NCBI GenBank assembly: GCA_001630475.1
Contig: KV419414.1
Coordinates: forward strand, 459,100-523,099
Direction: 5' to 3'
DNA: 64,000 nt
Source: Sistotremastrum niveocremeum HHB9708
Lineage: Eukaryota > Basidiomycota > Agaricomycetes > Sistotremastrales > Sistotremastraceae
The number at the start of each line of letters is the position of its first letter. Within the stretch, counting starts at the first letter, position 1. The notes under the pieces are model-generated. The model worked only from the letters and a program-made list of their open reading frames with translations, had not been told where the DNA came from and ran no database searches. This document shows, piece after piece, positions 45,985 to 57,789 of the stretch. The position numbers and the translations under genes were made by a program.

Positions 45985-47708
45985 CTAGAACGACATCATC
46001 TCCTGATCGTCATCGGCTCCAGCCCCTTGATACCCAGGAAAGTCTTCGAAGAAATCATGATCATAGAAAAATTGGTCGGTGTTGTCACCGTGCTCCTCGT
46101 CCTCCTCTCCCTCGACGTCGTCGTCGTCATTATCGGAACCTTCATCGCTGCTCAACACCATCGTATTATGCTCTAGCATGACGATGACTTGAGGATCAAT
46201 GCGGTTGACGAGTACGCGGTCTAGTCGAGTTTCCTCTACCTCGCAGTACTCAAGGACGAGTTCTTCAAGCTCTGGGAATAGTTGCAAGTCCTCTAGAGTA
46301 TCGATGAGGGTGTCCATCGTCCCCCATTTGACCGTCAGCCTTTCCAGGAGATGACAATTTCTACCGACGTCCTCCCAAACGCTCGCCGGAGCTCGTGTCG
46401 CCAAAACTTCGTCGTCCTCGTACGGCTTAAGATGGTCCGGGAGGAAATACCCAACATCGATGGTAAAGCTTCTCATCCGATGGAATCTCCCATCCCTCGT
46501 GATGGCAGATACCATCGGCCACAAGAATTTATGGTCGTTCCGTACATCCATTTCTTCTTCGTCGGTTTCTCCCCAAATATCCATGTCGTGTCCGTAAATG
46601 TCCCATCGAAATTTGTCTCCGAAACGGATGGTCATTGTCTCGATGTCCATCTCGATCTTGATCCAATCCGGTGCGATAAGCTCGTCCATCGTTTGGATCA
46701 AGAACGGTTGGCGAGTCAAAAGGCCAATCGTTCCATCGACATCTGCAGGTCTGCTAAACGCTTGGAGCTTCAACTCACAGGCGATCGGTATCTTCACTGC
46801 TTCAAGAAAAACTCGAAGATCTTCCAGTTCTAGATGTATATCGGTGATATGCAGAAGCGTAAGTTCTGGAAGATCAACGGCAATCCCTAGCCCGGTTTTG
46901 TTGGGTGGATCGTCCATGTATCCATGTCTGTCCATGGCCAGTCTCAGTGTCTGGAGGTTCGGAAGGTTCCCCAAAACTTGCAGGATATTCCTCAAATCTT
47001 CCGGCTTCCATAAGGTGATTGTAAAGTCTGTCACCGATGGAAGCCGATTGATCTGGGGCCTGTGCATTGATCGAACGACGAGCTCGAGTTTGGCCAGTTT
47101 GGGGTACGTCTCCTGCGAAATAACGAGGTTTCCAATGGTCCGTGTGGTGACATTCGCCATCCACACATAATCCATACGAACGATCAGTTCGTCCAATCGT
47201 CGAGGTAGATGCTCATCAGCCCCGAAGAAAAATGCATTGGCGATGTGATCAGCGTTGTCTGAGTCGGGGAGGTATAGAGTAAGTGATGTAGTTCGGGTCG
47301 AAAGTTTCGTGAGGGCGGGGAGTCGGGGGAGAATGAGTTCCTGTGCCTGGGGAGCTACGTGGATTGTGATCGTCCTTTGTTCCGTTCTCAGGCTTGCCAA
47401 CTCGAGTATTCGACGTGGCCATGCGGCATCGACCCATGACCAGAATAGTGGTTGGTTGAGGACGGCATAGAACTGTCGCGAACTGCGTGGCATACACGTT
47501 AGTGACATATATCGCGATCTGATGATAATGAAACATACACCAGCTGAAGACTTAACCACCACTTCGTAATCTGCTCTATATATCTGTAATCTCGTGGGAT
47601 CGTTCTTCTCCTTCGGTACTTCGGACCAAGAAAATCGATGCTGTAGTTAATCCAAACTATCACGATCAGTAGCTCGACTGGAAGGCGACTGATGCCAGGT
47701 AAGGGCAT
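45985..47708 (-). CDS. F-box/LRR-type protein with acidic tail
   Basis: Exons (minus strand) 47708-47539 and 47482-45985; 555 aa. Seen: an F-box at the start (ISRLPVELLIVIVWINYS) continued after the intron by VSRQFYAVLNQPLFWSWV. Long leucine-rich body with segments such as YPKLAKLELVVRSM, LPNLQTLRLAMDRHG, LPELTLLHITDIHLELEDL, LLERLTVKWGT and FPELEELVLEYCEVEE. The C terminus is very acidic (DNDDDDVEGEEDEEHGD). The long exon also reads upstream through the intron, but only the spliced form supplies the first F-box helix. Known: such proteins select substrates for SCF ubiquitin ligases. Substrate unknown. Confidence 0.75.
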
Positions 47709-48977
47709 GTCAGTAAGGGTGTCGTTCTAAGTGCAAGTGGGAATGTGTATAGTCGGTTTAGAGCGGAAGCTTAAGTGATGTACAATGTTATTGACTCGGG
47801 CGTGGCTCTCGAGAGGTAATTTTGGGAACAGGAAAGGACGAGGGGATTTAGTCTTTCGATTTCAGTGTGGCTATAGAATTTATCTGAAGACGCAGTGGCA
47901 ACGGGGACAAAACAAAAATCGGTGACAATAGTCATTTCCATCGAAAACAAAAACCCAACCACCTCCGGACGACGGTCCGTGATGTCTCGGACCCACAATG
48001 CGCACCGTCGCGAAATATTCCTGGAAACGTTGGGTGGCACATATTATCGGAAAGTCTTCCGTTGACGATCCGGCTTTTTAAGGAGTCTGCCTCCGTTTGC
48101 TCGGTTTGCTGGAGGTCTGAATCAGAGAGCAGATGACTGATAATGAAGCATCCAGAAGTCTCCAAAAGTACTGAGAAATACTTTGATTTTGCTGAGAACT
48201 ATTGGGAAGTACACTCCAACTTCCTTTGACGCTGCCCAATGTTTACAAGTCCACTGGGAGATCGTTGAGCCGAGATGCCGGCTGGCGTCCAAATTGCCGA
48301 GGTCAGTGCTTCTCGGAGCAGACCGGAAACTGGACTTGGTCATTCTCCGGAACCTTTTGTTTTCTGGTTCCCATCCGCTCTGGGCCAAAACTTGCATCAA
48401 GGTTGTCGTAATTCTTCTTTACTCGGCACATTTACTAACATGGATGAGCTGTTCAACATTGTCAACTAGCACAATCGGTCATAATGCCCGCCAATAATTT
48501 GAAGTATCCTTGACAGTCGAGGCACCTCGGCCAGGGTGATGAGAACTTGCCTCGTGGCCTCAGCGTCTCATACCCGTTCAGGACTGGCGTCTCAACCTCC
48601 TAATCTAGTTAAAGATAGGCAGGACTTCTCTGGGAAAGCAAATCTATTTGACGCTAAGCAACCAGGCGCTGCGCCATTTGATCCCGTCGTCTGCTTCGAC
48701 AAAATATTACTGAGCAATCTGGTCGAAAGTCTCGAGATCTGTCTCGAGATAATGAGATCAGGCTATTTTCTATCAGTGAATGGAACAAAATGACAGATCA
48801 TCATGATTCTCAGGGGCGGTACTTTGTGGCGGAGTCTCGCGGAACAAAACCCTTGCATCGCCAACGGCCGCGACCCTGCTTCTGGGGCTGGTTCTAATCT
48901 TAAGCAGTTGAGTCTCCGCTTGTGGGCTACTCCCTTTAAAGGTAACTAGGACTGATGATTCGCCCACCCCGCTCTCC
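47709..48977. other. Divergent intergenic region
   Basis: About 1.27 kb between the F-box start and receptor 4 start. Short frames are present on both strands without splice or family support. Confidence 0.45.
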
Positions 48978-50650
48978 ATGTTCTCAGCAGACAATCAGGA
49001 CGATGGAACTGGTCCAAATACAAGCGGCACATTTTCTTTCGGTACTCGACTCGGTTTGGTATTCATAGTGGAGACCGCTTCGCTGTCTGCTTTCCTCGTG
49101 GCCTCCCTACTGGGCTATGTTTCGGTAGACCATTACCCATCTGTGAGCCAGTGTCTTTGTGTACTAATTTCATGCTCTTAGTGGCAAGCTATTGCTCAAG
49201 TTGCACGGAGGGGATCTATTGGATGGCCTTCTCATATCCATATCTACTTCATCTCGTTACTGTGTTCAGATCTTCTTCTCTCGATCAGTGAGCCTCCGTC
49301 GTAATTCAGGCCTTAGACACCTGACCGTGATTTCCCATTTACGAAGGTGGTGTTATGAACGTCAGATGGGTTCATGAAGCAGTAAGCTCTCATGGATTGG
49401 TTTCACTTGCATGTCAATAATCCGTGACAAGGGTGTGATCGAAGGATCATACTGCACGGCACAAGCAATGTTGAAGCAAATGGGTAGTGTTGGGGTTGGG
49501 TTAGCGTGAGTCTTCTTTCTCGACATCGACTCCAAGTGGCTATGTTTGTATCGAGGCGAAATTACTGACTGCGCTTGTATTTCCAGCATCCTGGTATATT
49601 TGACCTCCTCTCTATGTTTGGTTTTCTGAAACAGACATCTCGCAGGCGATTGCGATCAGTACATGGGGTCTCATTGTCAGGAAATGGAAACGACCTTCCT
49701 CGCCCCGAGTCGCTCTCATAGTGGTGTCGCTCATATGGATATTCGTCATTCTCATGACGACAATAAGCCTGGCCATTCACAAGAGCAAGGGCAACCGATT
49801 TTACGGCAACACAAAGTACTGTAAGTTCACTATTCTCGTCCTTCAGACTCGCCCACAATTTTTACCAGGGTGCTGGATCCGTTCGCCTTATTCTCTCCGA
49901 GAGGGCATTGGTGGGTTAAATGGCCCGAAATGAAGGCCTTTTTCTAACTGATATCAATCTTCAGCTCTGGAATACGGATGGTTGTGGCTCACAGCAGTCA
50001 TTAACTGCATTCTGTATATTCCCGTGGCTATCACTCTCCTTGAAAGTCGTCGCCGAAACAGGAGCTTAGAAACACTTGCCCCGGAAGGCGAGCGAAGCAT
50101 GCAGACGATGGCTTTTCAAATGTCACTGTGAGTAGTCTCTGTTTCACTTTATCCCAATCATTAACTTGAACCGATGTAGATACCCTGTTATATACATGCT
50201 GACTGTGTGTCATGATTTCCCCCATATGTAGGGCTTATACTGAACATTATCGGGTCACAGATCACCCCTTCAAGTGTTGCTAGGTTTATCCAATTCGCTC
50301 GGCCAAACAACCCCCCTCCATTTCCGGTTTCAGCTTTCGCCAGTGTTGCATTCGCCTCATCAGGCATATTCAACGTCCTGTTATTCTCCATCACACGACC
50401 TGCCCTTATACCTCGGCGCTCTCGGCAAGATGGTCAATCAACGCCAAATAATCGGACGATAACTTCCCCTCGGAACAGCATCCAATGGCGGAGAAGAACG
50501 GAAGAGTGTGCTGATCAATGGTTCCTGCCATTGAATGATCTTTCCGATGGCGCTAAAAACGGACCTCGGCTAAGTACGATAAGGATCTCAGAAGAATCAC
50601 CGTTTCAGGAACCGAAATCCAGTGGATCCTCGATGATACTGCATCCCTGA
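48978..50650 (+). CDS. Seven-helix receptor, Git3/cAR-like, paralogue 4
   Basis: Ten exons: 48978-49124, 49182-49287, 49347-49381, 49432-49505, 49587-49593, 49646-49820, 49869-49910, 49965-50127, 50180-50204 and 50261-50650; 387 aa. Seen: outer N terminus with NTSGTFSFGTRLG, helix 1 SLSAFLVASLLGYVS, VIEGSYCTAQAMLKQMG before helix 3, FYGNTKYWCWIRSPYS, YPVIYMLTITPSSV and IFNVLLFSITRPALI. A long Arg/Ser-rich tail follows. Exons 2, 3, 4, 5, 7 and 9 match paralogue 3 in length (106, 35, 74, 7, 42, 25 nt). Exon 6 is 9 nt longer, giving three extra residues in the second outer loop. Ligand unknown. Confidence 0.73.
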
Positions 50651-51044
50651 CACTACTCTTGACTCTTGACGCCATCTTAGTATTGTCTGCTGTCGATTTT
50701 AGTAGCAACTTGAAAGGAGCGTTGACTCTGTATATTATTTGAAACACTATCATTTTTCACCTTGCAATACACATGTATCATCGCTACCATTAATAATTAG
50801 ACGATTTCTTTCAAAGAGGATACCAATGCTCGACAAGCCTCCAAAATTGTGGCCACGAGTGGCGGCCGGTTCATGTATCGTCGCTGAATTAGATCGAGAT
50901 ATGAACACTTTCATTCTAAAAGAATCTACAGTAAAAGGCCGGTCGTTCTCTTGGTCACCATTCAACCGTAAAGCGACGATACATCTCCATAATACGAATA
51001 AGGGTATAAGACTTATATACACATTGTGGGTCATATTCAAATAT
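50651..51044. other. Convergent spacer
   Basis: About 390 bp between receptor 4 and the second homeodomain gene; no gene supported. Confidence 0.5.
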
Positions 51045-52016
51045 TTACGCTTTGAGGTTTCTCATGCCCATTAGTGCTGCAGCGACATCAGCTTCATCCT
51101 GAGAATGGACAGTGCTTTCTATGGCGGGAGAGACCACAATCATAGGGATAGAAGTTTTCCCCCATGGCCGCGACGAATCAGCCTCAGCTGAGTCAACGAC
51201 CATAACGTCGGGGTCCAAAGAAGACACAGGGGACAAGAGCCCAGCCGAAGAGTCTTCCTCAGAGGAATGACTGCTGAACGAATCTTCGATTTGGATGTCG
51301 CAGCCCAAGATTGATGGAGAAAGTATTCCTCGCGCTTTTTCGCATGCCCACTCCAATTTGCGACCGTGTCCGACAGTCTTATGCCGACGCAGCAAATGCA
51401 TGCGGGGCGAATCAGGTGAGCGGGAGTCAGGAGGGGTATCTGGCATGTAGTCCAGGAGAGAATATCGAGGTATGTTGGGTGGGGTTTGTGGCTGAGATAT
51501 AGGCAGAACAGCAGGCGTGGACATGCTCCGGGTCAATAGCTTGTGTGTTTTAAGCTGATGAGAGTAGATGGTGCGAGGTTGTGAAGGTGGAATATTAGAG
51601 GTTGATTGACGCCGGCTCAGCGGCTTTCTCGGCGAGCTGGCGTCTTTCGATAATGAGGATGAGGAGGAAGAGGCTGAGGTAGGGAGAAGTGATAGCTTTC
51701 GTGATTGGGACATGTGTCCACGGCGTGCGTAGAACCAGTTCGTAACGGTCGTAAGGTCACTGCAAGCAAGTTCATTCATTACGACAAACGCGTCGAAAGA
51801 AAAAAAAATTGCTTACAGTCCAAGTTGGTCCGCGACTTGTACTCGCTGCTCTCTATCAGGCCTCAAATTGCCTTGAGATATTCTCTCCAACGTCGCGTGC
51901 TGTTCGCGCGAAATGTGCATCCGCGTCGACTTGCTCATCGTCTGCTGCAACTGTATAGCAGGCGAAGGCCGCCGCGACGCAAGCGAATGCTGAATAGATA
52001 CCATTTCTCGCATCAT
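51045..52016 (-). CDS. Homeodomain-like protein lacking Asn51 (WFYARR)
   Basis: Exons (minus strand) 52016-51817 and 51759-51045; 304 aa. Seen: helices 1-2 in MHISREQHATLERISQGN and LRPDREQRVQVADQLGL, and after the intron helix 3 VTNWFYARRGHMSQSRK. Trp48 and Phe49 are present, but the nearly invariant Asn51 is Ala. The rest is Ser/Pro-rich (SSSSSSLSKD, PDTPPDSRSPDSPRM) with an acidic, Ser-rich C-terminal part. The first exon is 200 nt and ends in phase 2, exactly as in the homeodomain gene at 44518. Start: two adjacent ATGs at 52016; the first is used. Loss of Asn51 makes normal TAAT-type binding doubtful. Confidence 0.68.
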
Positions 52017-52534
52017 GGACTGGCAAAGAGATGGGGGGAAGAGATGAAGAAGAGAGAAAGCTTGTACGGGACCTGCAGTCAAACCAACGCACGAGATGGG
52101 TGCTCTCTGTGCGTGGTTGAAAGAGGCGAGCGGCAAGCGAGGTCAACCGGATGCGGCGCGTCAGGGTCACGTTTCAAGTCCACGTGACCGTCGCGGTCAC
52201 ATGTTCCGGAGTCAGAGTCGGAGCTCGGGTCCGACCGTTGGGCTGCCGGTTCGAGTCCGTCGTCGAGCCGATTATTTTGGCGACAGCCAAGGCCCAACGA
52301 TCCGATTTGGATCAGTGCCGCTTGAGATAGAGGTAATGCAATGATACTAGATTCTAATAATATGCTACACGAGTATGTTTAGAGGAACAATCGGAAAAGA
52401 AATGTCTACTACTGTAGTATGAGTAGGCTCAAATGATGATACTGTCGACGGTTGACGGTCAAGGCATTAGATATGTAGGAGAAAGAGTCGTAAAGGTTTG
52501 TCATGAATAAGTGGTGAGGGTCTAAGTATGAATA
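52017..52534. other. Upstream of the second homeodomain gene
   Basis: About 520 bp, GC-rich near 52140-52270. It should contain the homeodomain gene promoter and the 3' UTR of the oxygenase gene. No RNA gene is convincing. Confidence 0.45.
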
Positions 52535-54326
52535 TTACGCTCCGTTGGCCGATAGTCTTTTCGACGACATTCCCGGGATGGGACAACCTGCACCTTCCAA
52601 GGACCAGACGCCTTTCACAGGGCAGCCCTGAAGCTCCTCTGCCATCTGCATGACCTTCTCGTGTCCCTCTAGTGTATCCTCAGTCACATATCTGAGCCCG
52701 AAAAACCAAACTCACTGGTCTCCATATGCTTAGGACCCATCTGTTCCAACCGGTAGCCTTCAGACTGGAAGCGCCGTGCGCCAGGGAAAGATTCTTCCGA
52801 AGCCAGCCCAACGGTAATCAATAGCCTTTCTATCGCCCTCCGAAATCCTGTATTCGGCTTTACATACCACGGATCATTTAAGTGGCTTTTGAGACCAGTT
52901 AGTCAGGATGAGTTTGGAAGGAAGTGCAGATTCGTACAAAAGAGGGTGCATTCGGGGTGCTTCTCCGTCCTTCACAGATATATACGCCGTGTCGCTATCC
53001 AAGGGAGGCATGTTCTTCGGTATCTCGCGAGGTAGAAGAAAATGCTTGATGAAGAAAGCTCGGACTTTGAGAAGTCCGTGAACGAAGCCTATAAGAAGCT
53101 TGGGTTGTTCAGGGAACCTGCCGAGGCCGGTTAAATCGCAGTAAAAATGAGTTCAAACAAAGACGTACATCATGGCCTCTCGAAGCCGCGTTTCAAGAAG
53201 AGAATATATAATCCGCCTCCCCAAAGGCTTTAGGAACGGGGGAACGTCGTGCAAGAGAAGGGTGATCGTATGAGAAGCTACTTCTTGGTTGATCGGACTG
53301 GGCTTCATGTACTTCTCTTCATATTCCTGCAGAGAGTCAGTTGGCCGTCACAACCTTAAGGGAGATCTCTCACGTTTCGCCATGTCGCTAGCTCGTCTAA
53401 TGAATCCGGGATATTTTGAATGCCCATCCGTCTGCCAAGCTCAACCCACAGAATGAAGAAAGCCTGAGCAATAAAAATCAGTGGATGTACGCAGCAAACG
53501 ATATCTCTATTATCACTTCGCATTCAAATTGAGTTACTTTGCGCCATTCAAAGCGATTGATCCAGGACTGGACGATGCAGAAGGTGATGAGATTTGATTG
53601 GAGGAACGGAATGAAATCGAATGGCGTACAATTGGCTCAAAAATGAACAGTGCAAGCGTGTATAGAAACTCTTCGTTTGTCTGTGAGCGTGATTAGTGTC
53701 CCCTCAAAGCCTGGGATATAAGAAGCGCGCACAATGGTTGGGTAGAGGCCGTGTATGTAGTTAATTCTGGCCAGCGCCAAAGCACCCCGAGGATCCACGT
53801 CCGCAGTCTTTGTGGCTTCGACCCCGGAACCAGGTCCGTTCAAAGGATACAGAACCATGCTTGCAATTAAGATCGAAGTCTTTGCACGGTCAGAGAAGTT
53901 AGTTGCGGCGCGAATAGAGATTCAGTTCAGTGCTCACATCGACATATCTGCGACTGGCATTCTCTTTCTTAGAGAGCTGACCGGTTTTCAGCAACAACTT
54001 TGATATCGTGCCCTTTCCCCCCATTATGAGAACTCGAACTTCAACGACTCCAAGACCTAGCTCACGATGCCATATGTCTTGAATAACGCGAATTCAAGAC
54101 TCTTGATATAGACGAAGGGGAACTCATAGAGCGATGCAATATGGACGATTTTCTGTGCTTGTGCGGGACTCAGTTTGGATTTGATATCCTTTGAATCCAG
54201 AATGTCCGCGTATTTCGCTAGGAGTTCATCGCGTCGTCGATGTCGCAGAGACCGTACAAGCCACAGATAATATGCAGATCCCAAAAACGCAGCGAGGAAG
54301 GATAGTCTCAGTGATGTAGAGGTCAT
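52535..54326 (-). CDS. ER-bound oxygenase, mpaB/rubber-oxygenase (DUF2236) family
   Basis: Ten exons on the minus strand: 54326-54066, 54012-53938, 53879-53733, 53680-53630, 53567-53538, 53463-53374, 53326-53169, 53117-52938, 52885-52716 and 52668-52535; 431 aa. Seen: an N-terminal hydrophobic anchor (LRLSFLAAFLGSAYYLWLV), YGIGTISKLLLKTGQLS, LARINYIHGLYPTI (the N-x2-H type motif of the family), TNEEFLYTLALFIFEPI, WINRFEWRKAFFILWVELG and LEGAGCPIPGM at the end. Known: MpaB of mycophenolic acid biosynthesis is an ER-bound oxygenase that cleaves a prenyl chain; basidiomycete homologues are numerous and mostly uncharacterised. A 30-nt exon (53538-53567) is included. The FAD monooxygenase gene lies next to it on the same strand. 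Confidence 0.8.
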
Positions 54327-54783
54327 ACTAAGGGTGAAGAGGTCTCATTACACGCCGTGAACAGGGATATACGGGTTGAGATCGCCTTGCCTTCGCTTAT
54401 GTGGCCATATACGGGCTGCGCTAGCGCCGGCGCGCGCGGTTACCGCCGTCATTGACGATGTTACCAGTAATACCACAGTGTTGATACTGTCAACCTGAGT
54501 GTCGAGTCTTCATCTCGCTCATTGATCAGGGGATCCGATTTCTTGTCCTCAGTGTGTGAAGAAGGCAAGGGTCGAACTGGCAATGGTTTCCCCGACGGCT
54601 TCACAGAAATTAAATTTTGATGCCGGTTCCTGACACGGCCGTATTACTACAGTCGCTGAAATCTAGAGTGACAGTCTATTCCCCCAGATGCCACGACATA
54701 TTTCGAAGTTCAAACTCGAAAATACTCTCGCGCTTCTAAGTCTAGGTCTGCGAACTTCATCAAGTTCATCCTGCATGGTAATA
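54327..54783. other. Spacer between oxygenase and monooxygenase genes
   Basis: About 460 bp upstream of the oxygenase gene; likely its promoter. No gene supported. Confidence 0.5.
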
Positions 54784-56936
54784 TTACTGAGCGAAGCCAA
54801 GAGTCCCAAGACACTCCTGTGAGAATGATTAAGCAAGCATATCCGTTCAGGCAATATCGAGACTACCCACCTTGAGGCCGGCCCAAGCAATTCGCAGAAC
54901 GATGCCAGGAGCAAGAACATCGGATCCAGGAGCAAGGAACATAGCACAATTATAAACGACAGCCGCGACGTCCTCATTCTTGCAATATTTGTTAGACTTG
55001 ATGAATTGTTGCCAGCCGTGTGGGGACTTACTTTCGAAGCCACAGAAAAGAGATTCCGAGTATACCATCTCATGAAAGCGCCTTGGGACAGGCTTTCTCC
55101 TTCAGCAGGTATAGTGGTATTCCAGCCATAATCCTCATGCTTGAATGACTCCCATATGGACTGAGTGCGTTTGTTTTGACGTGACCAGAATATTTTGCCG
55201 AAGTCAGAGGGGAGGGTTCGTTGGAAATATTTCGTATTTGGGATCTGATTGCACTCGTGCAAGACGGCGGACAAGGTAACAGCACCAATCATCGCTTTCG
55301 TGCAGCCTTGACTTCACCGAACATCAGCGTAGTGTTGCTTATCAGACATGACGAGAAACATACCCTTTGACAGGGTTAAGTTTGATTACCGAGTCACCGA
55401 TGGCGATCAGATTGGACGGCAGTTTGTCAACAACTTGATGAAACTTGACAAAATGTGAAGGGGCTAGTCGCGCAACGCCGATATCATTGGTCACATATTA
55501 ATATGTTGGAATTGAGGAGGACGCACAAGCTCTTATATCGTTATACGTAGCCGACCGGTCACATTCATTATCCTCCAAGGCGTCCATGATCTGGAAAAGA
55601 TGGTCCGGAAGGGGCTCGGCACTTTTAATTCGACGCATGAAGTTGCGAAGGTCGGCGATCGAACGCGGACGATCAGTCAAATCCCACCCGCCACAAACAA
55701 ATTGGACTTGATCGAAATCAATATAAAAACAAAAATATATTTACACACTGAGGGCTCACGAGCATTTTGTTCGCGCTTCCAGATCAACAAAGTACGATGC
55801 TCCATTCGATAGTCGGGGTGGAAGAGGTAAATCATACTTGCATTCGCGTAGCCACCGGGAAAGTCGACCTTTTCCATTATGGCCGGGTCGACGATGTACT
55901 CGCAATTGGTGTAGCGCATTTTGGGATCATGAACCTGTTTGGGAACTATGACGGAATCAGGGAGCGATGAGAGCCACTTGATGGCGGCTGTCGAGGATCC
56001 TGTGCAATCTGAAGAAAGTTCACATATACAGCAAATATAATGAAGTTCGGGCCTTACCGACAACGAGGGCAGTAGGTTCGGTGACTTCCAGGCCTTCCTG
56101 AGAACGGATTGTAACGCTCCGGACGATACTCTGAGTTGCATCTCCGGCTGGATGTCCTGCAATGTTGAGACCGGTGACGGTGCCGACGACAAACTCGACG
56201 TTGGGGCAGGTCATCTTCAGGAGATTCCTGAGGAGTGTTTCATAACCATGACGGGTTATAGCCAGGAATTTAGGGAGAGTGCCTTTGTAGAAGCTGACAG
56301 GTGATTTCACATGTCTACCGCTCGGGTGAAACTGAAGATGGCAAGGCATGATCGTATTAGAATCGATCTTCAGGCACTCAGCCTCGAGTTCGGGGAACAT
56401 CTCTTTAAGCGCGAGATAGGTGAATACTTTATAGTTGTGTGGGGCGATATATTGTGGAATACGGGTCCGAGGGTTGTGTCTCTTCTGATTTTCTCCTTTT
56501 GGGAAACGAGCTCTATGAGAGCGACCATCAGTAGTGGATGCACATGGCTCAGGCTCGACAACGAGAACGCGCGAAAAGTGTGACGAGCAGACTCTGGCTG
56601 TCAGCAGTCCAGAGATACTAAATGAGGTTAGATCTCGGCACAGGGCCTTTCAGGTGTACAGTGCGAAGAGCCTGATACGAACCTTCCGCCAGCGATTACA
56701 GCGGTACCATCTATGAGTTTTCCATTTCTTGGTTTTCTTAGGCTGTCAAGATCGTTGAGTGCGGTAAACTCTGCAATTTTCTTCTGGCAACATCCAGGTA
56801 GAAAGGAACACCACAGCGAAACGGGACCCAATATGACCATCAAGACAATTAAGGGAATGAGAGCTACTATGATGCTCAGGGTGAAAACCATCGAAAGCCA
56901 CGGTGCGCCGAGTAAGATGGATTGCATGGATGCCAT
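54784..56936 (-). CDS. Membrane-anchored FAD-dependent monooxygenase
   Basis: Eight exons on the minus strand: 56936-56683, 56617-56058, 56008-55760, 55706-55527, 55463-55364, 55311-55032, 54978-54871 and 54816-54784; 587 aa. Seen: an N-terminal hydrophobic segment (VFTLSIIVALIPLIVLMVIL), then the FAD-binding start GTAVIAGGSISGLLTARV (G-x-G-like, split by the first intron), VLVVEPEP, FHPSG, a DCTGSSTA segment and the GD motif AIGDSVIKLNPVKGQGCTKA. These are hallmarks of class-A flavoprotein monooxygenases or related FAD reductases. The in-frame GTG upstream is not used; ATG at 56936 gives an anchored protein. It would act on a hydrophobic substrate at the ER membrane, by inference. The neighbouring oxygenase suggests a shared pathway. 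Confidence 0.75.
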
Positions 56937-57031
56937 GATGGAGGGGGTGATGTGCCGCACGGAAGAGAGTCAGGTCGTCTTAATTTAAACATGTACAGTC
57001 GTGCGCGTCACGGTCTTCCATCTACGAAAGA

Positions 57032-57515
57032 TCAAGACAGGTTATCTGGATTGGTCAATGTCTCGGAGAAACAACTGGAGAAGCTCAGAAACTCCCCTGA
57101 TGCCTGAGCTTGCTCGGATGCATCGGCGTTGAGTTGATATCGGACTCTGAGGAACTCCGAAGTGCAGAGCGTCAGATCTTGGAAGCACAGAACCTCACAG
57201 AACCCTCAGCGCAGACGCCGAGAAGCAAGTGCGGAAATCAAGACCAGCGCTTACAAAAAAGTACTTGTGCTCTGTAGCATTGGTCATTTGTCCCGGATAT
57301 ACGAATAGGATTTGATCCACGATTCCGACTTCTTCAGCTGGAATGCCGAGAAGTAATTTTTCAAAATTCGTGTGTAGAAGTTGGAGTTTGCAGGATATTG
57401 TTTGTGCTTGTTGTGCAGCTTCGCTCAATCAGGTCCGCCATGCCTTCCGAATCTCCGCTCCGCAGGCCCAAAATGGTGGATACCTTGACGAGGGAATTTT
57501 TGGGCCAGTCCTCAT
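57032..57515 (-). CDS. Hypothetical small protein, 120 aa
   Basis: Exons (minus strand) 57515-57484, 57423-57255 and 57193-57032; 120 aa. Seen: MRTGPKIPSS, an Ala/Gln-rich helix-like stretch (EAAQQAQTISCKLQLLH), FEKLLLGIPAEEVGIVDQ and FLRVRYQLNADASEQAQASG. Both introns have GT..AG ends and keep phase; the acceptor of the second (TGTGAG) is weak. I do not recognise the family. Its start faces the hydrolase gene across a 274-bp bidirectional promoter. Confidence 0.45.
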
Positions 57516-57789
57516 AGCTTTAAACGTCCAAATTCAAAATGAAGCCACTGTTCGTATATCTCTGTCGGCCCCCTCAAAAGTCACCGACCCTTCAGTTCTC
57601 GTGAGGAACAACGCAATCCCTCGGCTGCGGCTGCGGTGCCTTCCTCCGTCACATGGCTCGCAATTGATGGCTCAACCTGAACGGAAGCTGCTATTACTTC
57701 CATCACCGCAGCTCTCTCGAATCAACATTAGTGCTACATAAAAGAGACTGCACCAGTAGTAGCTTTCAAAGCCCTGTGGTGTTCTCGCT
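57516..57789. promoter_or_regulatory. Short divergent promoter region
   Basis: 274 bp lie between the starts of the small hypothetical gene (minus) and the hydrolase gene (plus). No distinct box is recognised. Confidence 0.35.

Noticed and set aside
46351-47170. Two long plus-strand frames
   Set aside because: Antisense shadows of the F-box/LRR gene on the minus strand.
52180-52290. Possible tRNA because of GGTTCGAGTCC
   Set aside because: The T-loop-like string is there, but the T stem has a mismatch and no acceptor, D or anticodon arm can be folded at the right distance.
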